Assembly (NCBI RefSeq): GCF_943736995.1
Contig: NZ_CALSFT010000002.1
Coordinates: 992,001-1,056,000, forward strand
Direction of reading: 5' to 3'
DNA: 64,000 bases
Source of the DNA: Sporosarcina sp. Marseille-Q4943
GTDB taxonomy: Bacteria > Bacillota > Bacilli > Bacillales_A > Planococcaceae
In this document: piece by piece, positions 25,510-35,265 of the stretch
Layout: each line of letters opens with the position of its first letter
Position numbering within the stretch: the first letter of the stretch is position 1
The notes under the pieces: model-generated
Database searches by the model: none
Told to the model about the DNA's origin: nothing
What the model saw: the letters and a program-made list of their open reading frames with translations, nothing else
Program-made: the position numbers and the translations under genes

Positions 25510-25529
25510 TTAGCGACTATTTAACGACA
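25510..25529. promoter_or_regulatory. Direct-repeat operator, copy 2 (regulator/epimerase)
   Basis: TTAGCGACTATTTAACGACA has the same 11-bp-period TARCGAC pair as 22696-22715. It is about 20 bases from the regulator start on one side and 50 from the epimerase start on the other, so it could control both. A TACAAT (25533-25538) just downstream may be the epimerase -10. Confidence 0.7.
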
Positions 25530-25577
25530 GTGATACAATAATTATAGCCGATTCCCAATAAGAAAGGAAAGATAGTA

Positions 25578-26690
25578 ATGAAAATTTTGGAAATAGAGAT
25601 TTTTGCGATTCACTTGCCTTTAAGAGAGCCATTCATAATAAGCTATGCAACATATGATTACATGCCCTCGATCATCGTTAAACTAACGACGGACACCGGC
25701 CATATCGGATATGGGGAGGCAGTGGCGGATGAGCATGTTACTGGTGAAAGTTGGGAAAGTACATATGCAGTCTTAAAAAATACGCTAGCGCCGAAGCTGA
25801 TCGGGATGAATCCTGCTCAAATGGAAAAGATCCACGAGCGTATGGACGCAGAAATTTACGGGGTGCCGGCAGCGAAAGCGGCAATAGACATCGCTTGTTA
25901 CGACGTCGTTGGAAAAGCGTTGGGCGTTCCCGTATATGATTTGTTGGGCGGAAGATATCACGATGAGTTTCCAATTACACATGTTCTGAGCATCGGAACA
26001 CCTGAACATATGGCTGAAGAAGCGGAACAGCGCGTTCAAGAGGGTTATCGTTCATTGAAAATGAAAGTCGGAACGGACGTGTGGGAAGACGTGAAACGAA
26101 TTCAAGCTGTACGAGAACGGGTAGGGGAGTCGATCGCCATCCGTATTGATGTGAATCAAGGATGGGTGAACAGCTCGACTACCTTACAAGCACTAAGGAA
26201 ACTTGAAGATTGCTCACTCGATTGGCTGGAGCAGCCTGTAAAAGCGGATGATATCGATGCAATGGTGGAAATCAAGTCGAAAACATCCGTGCCCGTCATG
26301 ATTGACGAAGGGCTGCGAGGGGTCCGTGAAATGAGGGAGATCATCGCCAAGCGCGCCGCGGATAAAGTGAACATCAAATTGATGAAATGTGGCGGCATCT
26401 ATCCGGCGATGAAGCTTGCCCATATGGCGGAGATGGCTGGAATCGAATGCCAGGTCGGTTCGATGGTTGAGTCTTCCATCGGCTCAGCGGCCGGATTCCA
26501 TATCGCTTTTTCAAAAAAGATTATGACAAGTGTCGAATTGACAGGGCCATTGAAATTCAGTGAAGACATTGGAAACTTGCAGTATGACGTTCCATTCATC
26601 CGCTTAACGAAACAACCGGGACTCGGCGTCGATGTCGAAGAAGCCGTATTGAATAAATTGACACTCTTCTCCGAGAAGGTGACAGGATGA
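25578..26690 (+). CDS. Enolase-superfamily epimerase of the MLE/dipeptide-epimerase subgroup
   Basis: A 370-residue enolase-superfamily enzyme. It has the KxK acid/base pair K161/K163 (SLKMKVG), metal ligands D191 (RIDVNQGW), E218 (DWLEQP) and D243 (MIDEGL), and the opposite-face K267 (NIKLMKCGG). This layout fits 1,1-proton transfer as in L-Ala-D/L-Glu epimerase (YkfB). However, near the end of the barrel, where those enzymes have a DxD motif that holds the dipeptide ammonium group, this protein has E320-L-T322, so another substrate is likely. It overlaps the GNAT gene by 4 bases. Confidence 0.85.
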   Translation: MKILEIEIFAIHLPLREPFIISYATYDYMPSIIVKLTTDTGHIGYGEAVADEHVTGESWESTYAVLKNTLAPKLIGMNPAQMEKIHERMDAEIYGVPAAKAAIDIACYDVVGKALGVPVYDLLGGRYHDEFPITHVLSIGTPEHMAEEAEQRVQEGYRSLKMKVGTDVWEDVKRIQAVRERVGESIAIRIDVNQGWVNSSTTLQALRKLEDCSLDWLEQPVKADDIDAMVEIKSKTSVPVMIDEGLRGVREMREIIAKRAADKVNIKLMKCGGIYPAMKLAHMAEMAGIECQVGSMVESSIGSAAGFHIAFSKKIMTSVELTGPLKFSEDIGNLQYDVPFIRLTKQPGLGVDVEEAVLNKLTLFSEKVTG

Positions 26691-27376
26691 AAAAAGAGAT
26701 GATCTTGAGAAATGGCCAAACGGTTACCATTAGGAGCCTTGCCGAAAATGACCTCGAGGAAATTATGGACTTGCAGGAGAAAGTGATTGCCTCATTGACG
26801 GTCACTTCTTTTTTGCAACCGCTATCCGAAGAGGAATTCAGCTTTATCTTGAACGGCAATGGATCAATGATCGGTGCATTCCACGCAGACCGTCTCATCG
26901 CATTCAGGGCAATGCTCGAACCTGAAATTGACGAGCATCATTTAGGGAAAGATGCCGGCTTGCCTGATTCAGAATTGCCGTCTGTGCTATATTCTGAAAT
27001 AACAAATGTGGATCCCGAGTATAGAGGTAACAGCCTACAACGAATTCTTGGCGAAATCCTAATGGAAAATGTCGATACAGAACGCCATCGTTATGTGTTC
27101 ACAACTGTTGCCCCATTCAACATCGCAAGTCTGAAGGATAAATTCGCTCTAGGCATGCACATCATTTCATTGGAAAAGAAATATGGAAATCTTTTGCGTT
27201 ACACATTAATGAAAGATCTACGTGCCACAAAAAAATTAGGAAACCTCAACGTCGTCGTGGACATGTCGGATGTGATGGAGCAGCAATCCTTATTGAAAGA
27301 TGGATGGATCGGTATCGGCATCGGCCTGGAAGAGGACGATGGGACGTGGAAAGTGAAATTCCAAAAAAACAAATGA
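26687..27376 (+). CDS. GNAT-family N-acetyltransferase
   Basis: A 229-residue protein with an N-terminal GNAT fold: TVTIRSLAENDLEEIMDLQEKVI, then SEITNVDPEYRGNSLQRILGEILMENV as the acetyl-CoA loop and FTTVAPFNIASLKDKFALGM. The C-terminal 60 residues are an extra piece of unknown role. It is translationally coupled to the epimerase (ATGA overlap), so it may acetylate a product or intermediate of that pathway; this is inference. Confidence 0.8.
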   Translation: MKKEMILRNGQTVTIRSLAENDLEEIMDLQEKVIASLTVTSFLQPLSEEEFSFILNGNGSMIGAFHADRLIAFRAMLEPEIDEHHLGKDAGLPDSELPSVLYSEITNVDPEYRGNSLQRILGEILMENVDTERHRYVFTTVAPFNIASLKDKFALGMHIISLEKKYGNLLRYTLMKDLRATKKLGNLNVVVDMSDVMEQQSLLKDGWIGIGIGLEEDDGTWKVKFQKNK

Positions 27377-27382
27377 ACAGGA

Positions 27383-27417
27383 ACCGTATAGAGTGTATTC
27401 CGCTCTATACGGTTTTT
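27383..27417 (+). terminator. Terminator of the epimerase-GNAT operon
   Basis: ACCGTATAGAG and CTCTATACGGT with a 9-base loop, followed by TTTTG. Confidence 0.88.
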
Positions 27418-27517
27418 GTGTATAAAGACTGTTTTCAACATTCTATATAACTAGGACTATGCGATTAATAAGTAGTAGTTTATAATGATGTTAGGTTATT
27501 CATATAGGAGGAAAACA

Positions 27518-29206
27518 ATGAGGTATTCAGTAAGTAAAAAGTTATGGACAGGCTTCTTATCCTTATTACTCTTAATGATCACTGCAGGAATTTTAAATTA
27601 CTTAGCCATTCCGTATGTGAGTGATGAGTATAAATCATTTATTGACGACCGGATGGAGAAAGTAATTTTGATTGAACAGCTAATGACCGATCAAACTGAG
27701 CTTTCAAATGATCTGCGAGGCTATTTACTATATAAAGAAACGAAGTATCTCAAAAATCGCAGCGAATTGCTTGCATCAGTTGAAGAAAAATTAAACACGA
27801 TGAATGCAACCTTCCAATCAGAGAGAAGCACAGAATTGCTAAAGGAACTAACTGAGGCAACAACGCAGTACCGAACTTTATCTGAAGAAGCACTCACTTC
27901 TTTCAATAATGGAAGAGATGAGGAAGCGCTTCTTTTAGCGGAAGAAGCGGAACCTTATCAGGCAACTATTATGTTGAATGCAGATAGGTTGATTCGGTAC
28001 CAACGTGAGCAGATGCTTGAGGATGAAAATAAAATTGAACAAAGTATAAAAACGACTGGTCTCTACATTATTGGAGTTCTCGGCCTCGTAACTATTTTGA
28101 GTATGATCATCGCGTATATGATTAGTAAGAACATAACTCGACCCGTCGGCAAAATGACGAATGCGTTGAAGGAGCTTGCCCAAGGGAATTTTGCAACGGA
28201 GCCATTGCTTATTAAAAATCGAGATGAAATCGGTGAAATGGCATCAGCCCTCAATGAAATGAAGGCAGATTTACGAAGTATCATTACCAACACAAGAGAT
28301 TCATCGCGCCAGTTAGCTTCACAGGCCGAACAGTTGACGGCAAGCGCAGAGGAAAGTCTTGCCGCTTCCGAAATGGTCGCTGAAATCGCTGAAAAAAATT
28401 TATTATCAAGTGATATGCAAGTGAATCTCGTGCATGATTCAACAAAAGCGATGAATGCAATGGCTAACGGTATCAATCAAATTACAAATGACAATGAAGC
28501 AATGCTTGGTTCTTCAGATGAGGTATCCCGACTAGTAGGGGAAGGTGCTGCTCTCATGAAGGATGTAACAGATCAGATGTCTACCATCTCGACATCCATC
28601 CGCCAATCTGCTGATATTATAAGCGATTTGTCGGTACATTCGGAGAGCATCCGAAAAGTGACTGGGCTCATTAGGGGCATTGCTGAGCAGACGAATCTCT
28701 TAGCTTTGAATGCAGCAATCGAGGCGGCGCGTGCGGGAGAGCATGGCAAAGGCTTTGCTGTTGTGGCCAATGAAGTGAGGAATCTTGCTGAACAATCGAA
28801 AGCATCGGCGGAAGAAATCGGCCGAATGATTGACACCATTATTCAAAACGTCTCCTTGGCAGTAGACAGCACGGAAGTCGGTGCGGAACGTGTGAAAGAA
28901 GGATTAGGAATTACCGAAAAAACCAACACAGTCTTCCATCAAATCGAATTGGCATCAAACGACGTAAATAAGAAGGTTGAAACTGTTTCAGCAGCCATTG
29001 TTCAGATTCGCTCCATGAGTGAGCAAGTGACGGAAGGTGCTACAAAAGTCCAGGACCTTGCCATGCAAGCGTCAGTGGAAGCACAGTCGACGAGCGCAGC
29101 AACAGAAGAACAGTTAGCTTCAAATGAAGAAATTGCTTCAAGTGCGCAAACGCTATCAGAAGTAGCAGAAAAACTGCAAAATGATATGGGACGTTTTACA
29201 GTCTAA
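27518..29206 (+). CDS. Methyl-accepting chemotaxis protein
   Basis: Transmembrane chemoreceptor of 562 residues. A first helix (about 8-30), an outside four-helix-bundle sensor (about 30-180), a second helix ([22 protein letters not shown]), a HAMP domain ([21 protein letters not shown]) and a long signalling coiled coil with the hairpin tip [20 protein letters not shown] and [20 protein letters not shown]. The ligand is not evident. ATG 27518 follows ATAGGAGGAAAACA; an earlier in-frame start at 27485 has no site. Single gene. Confidence 0.94.
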   Translation: MRYSVSKKLWTGFLSLLLLMITAGILNYLAIPYVSDEYKSFIDDRMEKVILIEQLMTDQTELSNDLRGYLLYKETKYLKNRSELLASVEEKLNTMNATFQSERSTELLKELTEATTQYRTLSEEALTSFNNGRDEEALLLAEEAEPYQATIMLNADRLIRYQREQMLEDENKIEQSIKTTGLYIIGVLGLVTILSMIIAYMISKNITRPVGKMTNALKELAQGNFATEPLLIKNRDEIGEMASALNEMKADLRSIITNTRDSSRQLASQAEQLTASAEESLAASEMVAEIAEKNLLSSDMQVNLVHDSTKAMNAMANGINQITNDNEAMLGSSDEVSRLVGEGAALMKDVTDQMSTISTSIRQSADIISDLSVHSESIRKVTGLIRGIAEQTNLLALNAAIEAARAGEHGKGFAVVANEVRNLAEQSKASAEEIGRMIDTIIQNVSLAVDSTEVGAERVKEGLGITEKTNTVFHQIELASNDVNKKVETVSAAIVQIRSMSEQVTEGATKVQDLAMQASVEAQSTSAATEEQLASNEEIASSAQTLSEVAEKLQNDMGRFTV

Positions 29207-29212
29207 TGAATT

Positions 29213-29243
29213 CTCCACGCCAAACGCGGCGTGGAGATTTTCC
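29213..29243 (+). terminator. Terminator after the MCP gene
   Basis: TCTCCACGCC and GGCGTGGAGA with a 6-base loop, followed by TTTTCC. Confidence 0.8.
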
Positions 29244-29383
29244 ACATGTTCAATTACGAGGATTCTGAATAAATGGTATTGCCTAAACTATCCCCTAATG
29301 GTACAATCAATTTCTCTTTCATTTCTACCCCAACATCTCACCAAAAGAGCAGGACGCAAAATACACAAAACGGAGGACTGTCT

Positions 29384-31636
29384 ATGCAGAAACATCCCGA
29401 TTTTGAGTTTGAATTGCAGCGCCTTGACTACACGAAGCACTACATGCAAAGACTCCTGGAAGAGTCGATGCGTGATGTGCAATCCTCGCAAGATGAAATC
29501 CGGCATGCGATGGCCGACTTGGATTATTTGGATTCAAGTTTAAGCTACATTAACATTCTGACGAATACCCGATTTTTTGAAATGGCCCGCTCGCAGAAGG
29601 AAGGCCTCGAAGCGATCCAGCAGAAGCCATATTTCGCCCGTATCCATTTCCAGACGGAAGGGGAGAAGGATGAATTTCTCTATATCGGCAAAACGTCCGT
29701 CTTCCATCAGGAAACCCAAGAACCGATCATCGTCGACTGGCGTTCACCCGTCGCCAATGTTTACTATGATGGCAGGCTGGGAGACTTGACGTATAAAGTG
29801 CGAGACGAAGAAATCAGCGGACATCTCTTCTCGAAACGGCAGTATAAAATCGAAGAAGGAGAACTTATTGACATCCTTGATATCGATTTGACGACGAATG
29901 ATGAATTGCTTCAAGAAGCTTTGGCAGGTAAGGCGGATGTCCGATTAACGGAAATCGTTTCGACAATCCAGGCAGAGCAGAATGAAATCATCCGAGCGAA
30001 CTTGAAGCAGCCGATCATCGTTCAAGGCGCGGCAGGCAGTGGAAAAACGACGATTGCTCTTCACCGGATCTCCTATTTCCTCTATACGATGGGCACCGAC
30101 TTCCCTTCGGAGAAGTTGATGATTCTGGCACCGAGCCGGCTGTTCATGGAATATATCGGAGATGTACTCCCTGAACTGGGCGTGGGACGGATTTGCCAAA
30201 CCACTTTTGCTGAATACGTCTTGGAAGCGACAGGATTAAAGCTCAAATTGACCGATCCGAATAAAAAGCTGGAGTTGTTGACTGCGATAGATTCCGTGAA
30301 TGAAGATCAACTTTTCATTGCAAGGATGAAGGGAACGCTCCGCTACCGTGAAATCATGCAAAGGTACGTGGATAAGCTGGAGCAGGAAACTGCAGCGCTC
30401 TTTGAAGATGTCTATATCGAAAAATACAGGATCATGCGGGCATCGCGTCTGAAGAAATTGTTCCTTGATGACTTCAACTATATGCCGCTTGAGAAGCGGA
30501 CTGAGCGTATCAGACTCATCATGCAGACCGAAGTGAACCGGAAACGGAAACAGCTGTATAAGCTTTTATCCGACAAGTATGAAGAAGCGCTTGATAAAGC
30601 GCTGTACGGCATCCGGGATGAAGAAAAGCGAAAGGCGCGTATTACGAGGGTCATGGATGAACGTGATGAACGGCTTCCTTCTATTGAAAAGGAAGGGAAA
30701 AAGACGGTATCCTCCTATATGCGCAGATTTAAAAAGTTCAATATTAAAAAACTGTATAGGGATTGGCTTACAAATCCGCAATTACATAATGAACTGGCAT
30801 GCCACTGGTCCGAAATGGAAAGGGATGCTTTTTTTTCCGCGCATCAAAAAGAATCATGGGAGACCGAAGACTTGGCTGCCCTCTATTATCTGCATGCAAA
30901 GTTGAAAGGTGTGGCGGATGAATGGAAAATGCGCGTCGTATTCATTGATGAAGTGCAGGATTACAGCGAATTCCAGCTGTCGGCATTACAGGACGGACTG
31001 GAAACGGATATGTTCACGATGGTTGGAGATCTAGCGCAAGGAATTCACAGCTACCGGGCATTGACGTCATGGGAGCCGGTGCGGGAAATGTTCCCGCGGG
31101 CAACTTACACGACGCTGCAAAAAAGCTACCGGACGACAATCGAGATTATGCAATTAGCGAACAAAGTTCTCGAGCAGATGGAGGAAGATTTGCCGCTCGT
31201 AGAACCGGTCGTCCGACACGGCAGGGAACCGGAATTTTATGATATGCCAACCCTCGATACGTCCAAAGTGAAGGAAATCTATGAAGCAATTCTTAGTAGG
31301 GGACACCGCTCGATTGCTTTAATATGTAAAACTCGAAAAGAGTCTGGGGTGCTTTACAAGCAACTTGAAAAGTCGGGCATGCCTGTCCAATTACTAGGCG
31401 AGGATTCCGACATAAACGGCGACTGCCTACTCATCGTGCCAAGCCACTTATCAAAAGGTCTCGAGTTCGACGCCGTCATCATCGCCGCTTTCGACGAACC
31501 ATTTCGCGACCATCCAATCGATCGAAAGTTGTTATACGTAGCGATGACAAGGCCGATGCATGAACTCCATCTGCTATCCGACTCGCTATTGCCGTTGATA
31601 ACGTCGAATATGCAAAAAAAGACGGGTGAAGAATAG
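29384..31636 (+). CDS. helD: RNA polymerase recycling motor HelD
   Basis: SF1 (UvrD/Rep-like) ATPase that binds RNA polymerase and helps release it from DNA. The 750-residue protein has an N-terminal coiled-coil arm (about 1-80), Walker A QGAAGSGKTT (214-223), motif II VVFIDEVQDYSEFQ, QKSYRTTIEIMQLAN, and VPSHLSKGLEFDAVII plus YVAMTRPMHELHLL near the end. ATG 29384 follows CGGAGGACTG; upstream in-frame codons lack a site. Length is close to B. subtilis HelD (774). Confidence 0.93.
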   Translation: MQKHPDFEFELQRLDYTKHYMQRLLEESMRDVQSSQDEIRHAMADLDYLDSSLSYINILTNTRFFEMARSQKEGLEAIQQKPYFARIHFQTEGEKDEFLYIGKTSVFHQETQEPIIVDWRSPVANVYYDGRLGDLTYKVRDEEISGHLFSKRQYKIEEGELIDILDIDLTTNDELLQEALAGKADVRLTEIVSTIQAEQNEIIRANLKQPIIVQGAAGSGKTTIALHRISYFLYTMGTDFPSEKLMILAPSRLFMEYIGDVLPELGVGRICQTTFAEYVLEATGLKLKLTDPNKKLELLTAIDSVNEDQLFIARMKGTLRYREIMQRYVDKLEQETAALFEDVYIEKYRIMRASRLKKLFLDDFNYMPLEKRTERIRLIMQTEVNRKRKQLYKLLSDKYEEALDKALYGIRDEEKRKARITRVMDERDERLPSIEKEGKKTVSSYMRRFKKFNIKKLYRDWLTNPQLHNELACHWSEMERDAFFSAHQKESWETEDLAALYYLHAKLKGVADEWKMRVVFIDEVQDYSEFQLSALQDGLETDMFTMVGDLAQGIHSYRALTSWEPVREMFPRATYTTLQKSYRTTIEIMQLANKVLEQMEEDLPLVEPVVRHGREPEFYDMPTLDTSKVKEIYEAILSRGHRSIALICKTRKESGVLYKQLEKSGMPVQLLGEDSDINGDCLLIVPSHLSKGLEFDAVIIAAFDEPFRDHPIDRKLLYVAMTRPMHELHLLSDSLLPLITSNMQKKTGEE

Positions 31637-31664
31637 CGTTTGCTATTTTCACCCGTCTTTTTTT
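31619..31664. terminator. Bidirectional terminator between helD and the AGCS symporter
   Basis: AAGACGGGTGAAGAATAGC and GCTATTTTCACCCGTCTT form an 18-bp stem with one bulge, flanked by A and T runs. It starts inside the last codons of helD. Confidence 0.88.
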
Positions 31665-31688
31665 GATTGTTCTCTTGTACAACTAAAA

Positions 31689-33143
31689 TTACTTTTTACT
31701 CTTATCCTCATAAAACACATTGAAATTCGGGTCAATTGTTCCGATATTCAAATGCCTTGCCTTATAATCGCGCAGCAATTCAAAGAACTTCTTACTTAAC
31801 ACCATAATGACAATCAAGTTGATAAATGTAGGAATTGCAGTCGTGATGTCCGCAAAATACCAGACCGCCTTACCAGGCATATCGTAATAGACGGCATAGA
31901 CAACCATAAGTAAGCCCGGGATTGGATAGAGCCATTTATAGAAGAAAATCGTTTTATTTTTCACTTTGACCTTCTTCTCTCCGCCGAATAGATGGCGCAA
32001 GATGATTTCGTAATAAGTGTACCAGCCGGTCGTCGTCGTCAAACCGAATAGGAAGACTGAAAGTGCGATGATATACCTGCCTGTTTCTCCGATGCCGATT
32101 TCGAATGCGGATAATGTTAAAGCAGCGCCATCCAATCCGGACGACCAAGCACCGGTAATAATAATAGTGAAAGCGGTCATCGAACAGATGATAATCGTAT
32201 CGATGAATACTTCCATGGCGCCCCACATTCCTTGCTTGATTGGATGATTTGTTTTCGCTGTGGAGTGAATCATCGGCGAAGTCCCCCAGCCGGCTTCATT
32301 GCTGTATACCGCCCGTGCAACCCCCATCCGGATCACTTGTGCGATGACCGCACCTGTAAATCCGCCTACAGCGGCCATTCCTGTAAATGCGCTTTCGAAA
32401 ATAAGTCCGAAGACAGGAATGATTTGATCGAAATTCTTAAGGATGATGAAGAGCGACGCCAATACATAAAAAATGCTCATGAATGGGATAAGTTTTGACG
32501 CGATTTCCCCAATCCGCTTAATGCCCCCATAGATGACCACGTAAATAAGAGTGACGTAAATAAGCGAAGACGGAATCATACCGATATTGAATGTAGAGCT
32601 GACAGCTTCAGAAACCGTATAGTTTTGAAGAGTAATAAAAAACGTAGTGAATATACCGAAACCGAAAAGGATGGCTGGAATCTTCCAGTACTTGAACTTC
32701 TTCTCTTCACCTAATCCTTTTTCCATATAATAAGTCGGTCCGCCGTACGGATTCCCTTTTTCATCCGTCCCTCGATAATGGACAGCTAATGTCACTTCGA
32801 CCGTCTTTGTCATCATGCCTAAAAGGGCAGTAATCCACATCCAGAAGACAGCACCTGGTCCGCCTACAGCGATGGCCGTTGCCACACCACCAATATTTCC
32901 GACGCCAACACTACCGCCAATCGCTGTACTTACTGCTTGAAACGGGGTTAAAATGCCTTTTGCATTCTCGTCCATATCTTTCTTAGTAAACAATCTCCCA
33001 AATGTGGACTTGAAAATATGCGGCAAATAACTGAACTGGAAAAGCTTGCTCCCGATTGTGAAATAAAGTCCGACGAATAACACTGTGAAAATGAGTGGCA
33101 GTCCCCATAACCACCCGACAATTGTTTCTAGTATCTGATCCAT
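31689..33143 (-). CDS. Alanine/glycine:sodium symporter (AGCS family)
   Basis: Amino-acid transporter of 484 residues, about eleven helices. Family segments are TPFQAVSTAIGGSVGVGNIGGVATAIAVGGPGAVFWMW near the N-terminus, GGPTYYMEKGLG and AVYSNEAGWGTSPMIHSTAKTNHPIKQGMWG in the middle. It takes up alanine or glycine with sodium. AAAGGGGGAGAAATAG precedes the ATG. Several paralogues are usual in this group, so a specific symbol is not given. Confidence 0.93.
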   Translation of the reverse strand: MDQILETIVGWLWGLPLIFTVLFVGLYFTIGSKLFQFSYLPHIFKSTFGRLFTKKDMDENAKGILTPFQAVSTAIGGSVGVGNIGGVATAIAVGGPGAVFWMWITALLGMMTKTVEVTLAVHYRGTDEKGNPYGGPTYYMEKGLGEEKKFKYWKIPAILFGFGIFTTFFITLQNYTVSEAVSSTFNIGMIPSSLIYVTLIYVVIYGGIKRIGEIASKLIPFMSIFYVLASLFIILKNFDQIIPVFGLIFESAFTGMAAVGGFTGAVIAQVIRMGVARAVYSNEAGWGTSPMIHSTAKTNHPIKQGMWGAMEVFIDTIIICSMTAFTIIITGAWSSGLDGAALTLSAFEIGIGETGRYIIALSVFLFGLTTTTGWYTYYEIILRHLFGGEKKVKVKNKTIFFYKWLYPIPGLLMVVYAVYYDMPGKAVWYFADITTAIPTFINLIVIMVLSKKFFELLRDYKARHLNIGTIDPNFNVFYEDKSKK

Positions 33144-33285
33144 TCTATTTCTCCCCCTTTAACCTAGTTTACCCCAGTCAGAATCTTTTGCCTATGGTAT
33201 GAAAGTACAGAAAGAATGATACATAATCTTTAAAATATGAATAGATTTAATTTATAGTATAATATTGGAAAGGGAGGATATTGCT

Positions 33286-33741
33286 ATGCCACACGTTTAC
33301 TATTTCTGGGGATTTCCTGATGAAAAAACAATGGATGGGATTGGGCAATTACATAATAAGATTTTTGCTAACGCTGATGAATTTGTGAAAAAGGTTCCAT
33401 TACAGCCGAATGTCCTTTTTGTAGTTGCCGTTGAAGACAATCAAGTAGTCGGTTATAAGATTGGATATAGTCTTTCACCGGACCGCTATTACAGTTGGTA
33501 CGGGGGAGTTCATGAGGCATACAGGGGAAGAGGGATTGCCTTAAGGCTTATGCAGCTCCAACATCGTCTCGTCAAGGAATCTGGATATGAAACGATCGAA
33601 ACGAAGACAAGAAATAAGTGGAGAGAGATGTTGATATTGAATATCAAATATGGCTTCGATATAACTGAAACTTTTACTGACGATGAGGGGATTCATCGAA
33701 TCATATTGGAAAAAAAGCTGCTAGGTCAGGAAGAAAGGTGA
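33286..33741 (+). CDS. GNAT-family N-acetyltransferase
   Basis: A 151-residue acetyltransferase with NVLFVVAVEDNQVVGYKIGY, the acetyl-CoA loop VHEAYRGRGIALRLMQLQHRLVKESGY and a C-terminal KYGFDITETFTDDEGIHRIILEKKL. Substrate unknown. ATG 33286 follows AAAGGGAGGATATTGCT. The stop codon is one base before the start of the next gene. Confidence 0.85.
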   Translation: MPHVYYFWGFPDEKTMDGIGQLHNKIFANADEFVKKVPLQPNVLFVVAVEDNQVVGYKIGYSLSPDRYYSWYGGVHEAYRGRGIALRLMQLQHRLVKESGYETIETKTRNKWREMLILNIKYGFDITETFTDDEGIHRIILEKKLLGQEER

Positions 33742-33742
33742 G

Positions 33743-34144
33743 ATGGCTTTGAAAAGAGTTCTGATAGGTTTATTCGTCATTATGATGATACTAAGCGGCT
33801 GCGGTAAAGAGTATTGGGTATTGGATAAGAAAAGGCTGGACGAGGAGCCGGCGGTCAGACAGTATGTCAATTACTTGCAAAACGAAAAGACGGATCGGAA
33901 AGCATTTAAGCTCATTGACATTGCTGAAGGGAAACAGCTGGTTGTCGTTTCAACCGGAACGAATAAATTAGAACTGGAAGCAGTGGACGTTGAAGTGTTG
34001 GATGACGAAACAATCGTCACTGTTAGGGAAGTGGAAGCGGATAGCAATGAAGTGAACCCCTATATTTTAATCGGTCTAGACCGTAAAAATGGCAAGTTGA
34101 AGGTCGTCAACGAAGATGGAGAAGAATATGAGATCGGCTTTTAA
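33743..34144 (+). CDS. Small lipoprotein of unknown function
   Basis: A 133-residue predicted lipoprotein: signal peptide with lipobox MILSGC (C20), then an acidic domain containing KQLVVVSTGTNKLELEAVDVEVLDDETIVTVREVEA and IGLDRKNGKLKVVNEDGEEYEI. I do not recognise a family. GAAAGGTGAG, at the end of the preceding GNAT gene, is its ribosome site, so the pair is probably co-expressed. Confidence 0.75.
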   Translation: MALKRVLIGLFVIMMILSGCGKEYWVLDKKRLDEEPAVRQYVNYLQNEKTDRKAFKLIDIAEGKQLVVVSTGTNKLELEAVDVEVLDDETIVTVREVEADSNEVNPYILIGLDRKNGKLKVVNEDGEEYEIGF

Positions 34145-34251
34145 TTAAAAGAGTAGGTATAAGAAATTCTTATCCCTTTGTATAATAACTATCGACTTTT
34201 CTAATGAGTGTTAGGGGAGTATAATAGAATTATACACAGGGGGTGTTCATG

Positions 34252-34986
34252 ATGGAATACATTTCACTCTTTTTCATTGGGGCCATTGCAACGACAATCG
34301 GTACGTTGGCAGGGGGAGGGGGTCTCATCAGTCTTCCCGCGATGCTGCTGCTCGGCGTTCCAATTCATTCTGCGATCGGTGCGAATAAAGTATCGAACAC
34401 GGTCAGCTCGTTCTCAAGCTTTCTTGTCCTTTTGAAGCACAAACAGATTTCATTGCGTGAATCATTTTGGATTATCCCTGTAAGTCTTGTAGGTGGGGTT
34501 AGCGGAGGGTTCATCGCAACGATGCTTTCAGAAAATCATTTATATATATTGGCGATCATTCTTCTATCGTTTGCCTTCATTACATCGTTCATCGGAAAAG
34601 GGGACTTCGATGGACAGGAAAAATTGAAATTCAGTAAAGTGAGTGTACCCGGGCTGTATGGAATCGGGATATACGACGGACTATTCGGTCCAGGTCAAGG
34701 CACGTTGATGCTTTATTTATTCGGCCATTTGAAAGTGGCTTATATACGGGCAGTCGCCTACGTTCGTCTTGCAACATTTGCAAGCTGTTTTGGTGCTGCG
34801 ATCACCTATATTGCAGCCGGTAAAATCATTTGGCCACTTACGCTTATGTTAATGTTGGGGTCAATTACCGGTGCTCAGACAGGGGTGCGCATCGCGGAAA
34901 AACTTAAACCGAAGTTTGTAAAGCCAATATTGCGGGTTGTGACAGTCGCGTTGATCTTACAAATTATTGTAGAGAATATCGGATAA
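34252..34986 (+). CDS. TauE/SafE-family sulfite exporter-like permease
   Basis: Membrane protein of about 244 residues with about seven helices. The N-terminal GAIATTIGTLAGGGGLISLPAML and the later GIGIYDGLFGPGQGTLMLYLFG are the two repeat signatures of the family. Members export or import sulfite, sulfoacetate and related anions; the substrate is not evident. ATG 34252 is chosen over GTG 34243 and ATG 34249 because AGGGGG ends 8 bases upstream. A TATAAT lies about 30 bases before it. Confidence 0.88.
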   Translation: MEYISLFFIGAIATTIGTLAGGGGLISLPAMLLLGVPIHSAIGANKVSNTVSSFSSFLVLLKHKQISLRESFWIIPVSLVGGVSGGFIATMLSENHLYILAIILLSFAFITSFIGKGDFDGQEKLKFSKVSVPGLYGIGIYDGLFGPGQGTLMLYLFGHLKVAYIRAVAYVRLATFASCFGAAITYIAAGKIIWPLTLMLMLGSITGAQTGVRIAEKLKPKFVKPILRVVTVALILQIIVENIG

Positions 34987-34999
34987 AAACAACGTAAAG

Positions 35000-35040
35000 T
35001 TAAAAACGAAGCTGTCCAGAAAACCTCTGGGCAGCTTCAG
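35000..35040 (-). terminator. Terminator after sspH
   Basis: Minus-strand GAAGCTGCCCAGA and TCTGGACAGCTTC with a 5-base loop, followed on the minus strand by GTTTTTAA. Positioned a few bases after sspH. Confidence 0.8.
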
Positions 35041-35046
35041 CCATTA

Positions 35047-35226
35047 TCAATGCTCCTTCAATTCCGAAATTGCAACTTCCGATCTTTCCTCCATCGCTTG
35101 GCGCAAATGAACCGTAGCGGTCCGATCATCTTCGTGGACCTTATCAATCCATACAGAAACACCATTATAACTGACCATGATCTCATCCGGTGACGACACA
35201 ATCTGACGTGCACGTTGGCTATCCAA
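35047..35226 (-). CDS. sspH: Small acid-soluble spore protein, H type
   Basis: A 59-residue forespore protein packaged in the spore core. The sequence MDSQRARQIVSSPDEIMVSYNGVSVWIDKVHEDDRTATVHLR matches the SspH pattern (QRAKEIVESPD...YNGVPIYI). TTG 35226 is chosen: GGAGG ends 8 bases before it and the result has the usual 59 residues. The upstream ATG (35241) overlaps the ribosome site itself. A sigma-G-like promoter precedes it. Confidence 0.92.
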   Translation of the reverse strand: MDSQRARQIVSSPDEIMVSYNGVSVWIDKVHEDDRTATVHLRQAMEERSEVAISELKEH

Positions 35227-35265
35227 AATAAATACCTCCATTCAGAAGTTAGACATCATCCCTCA

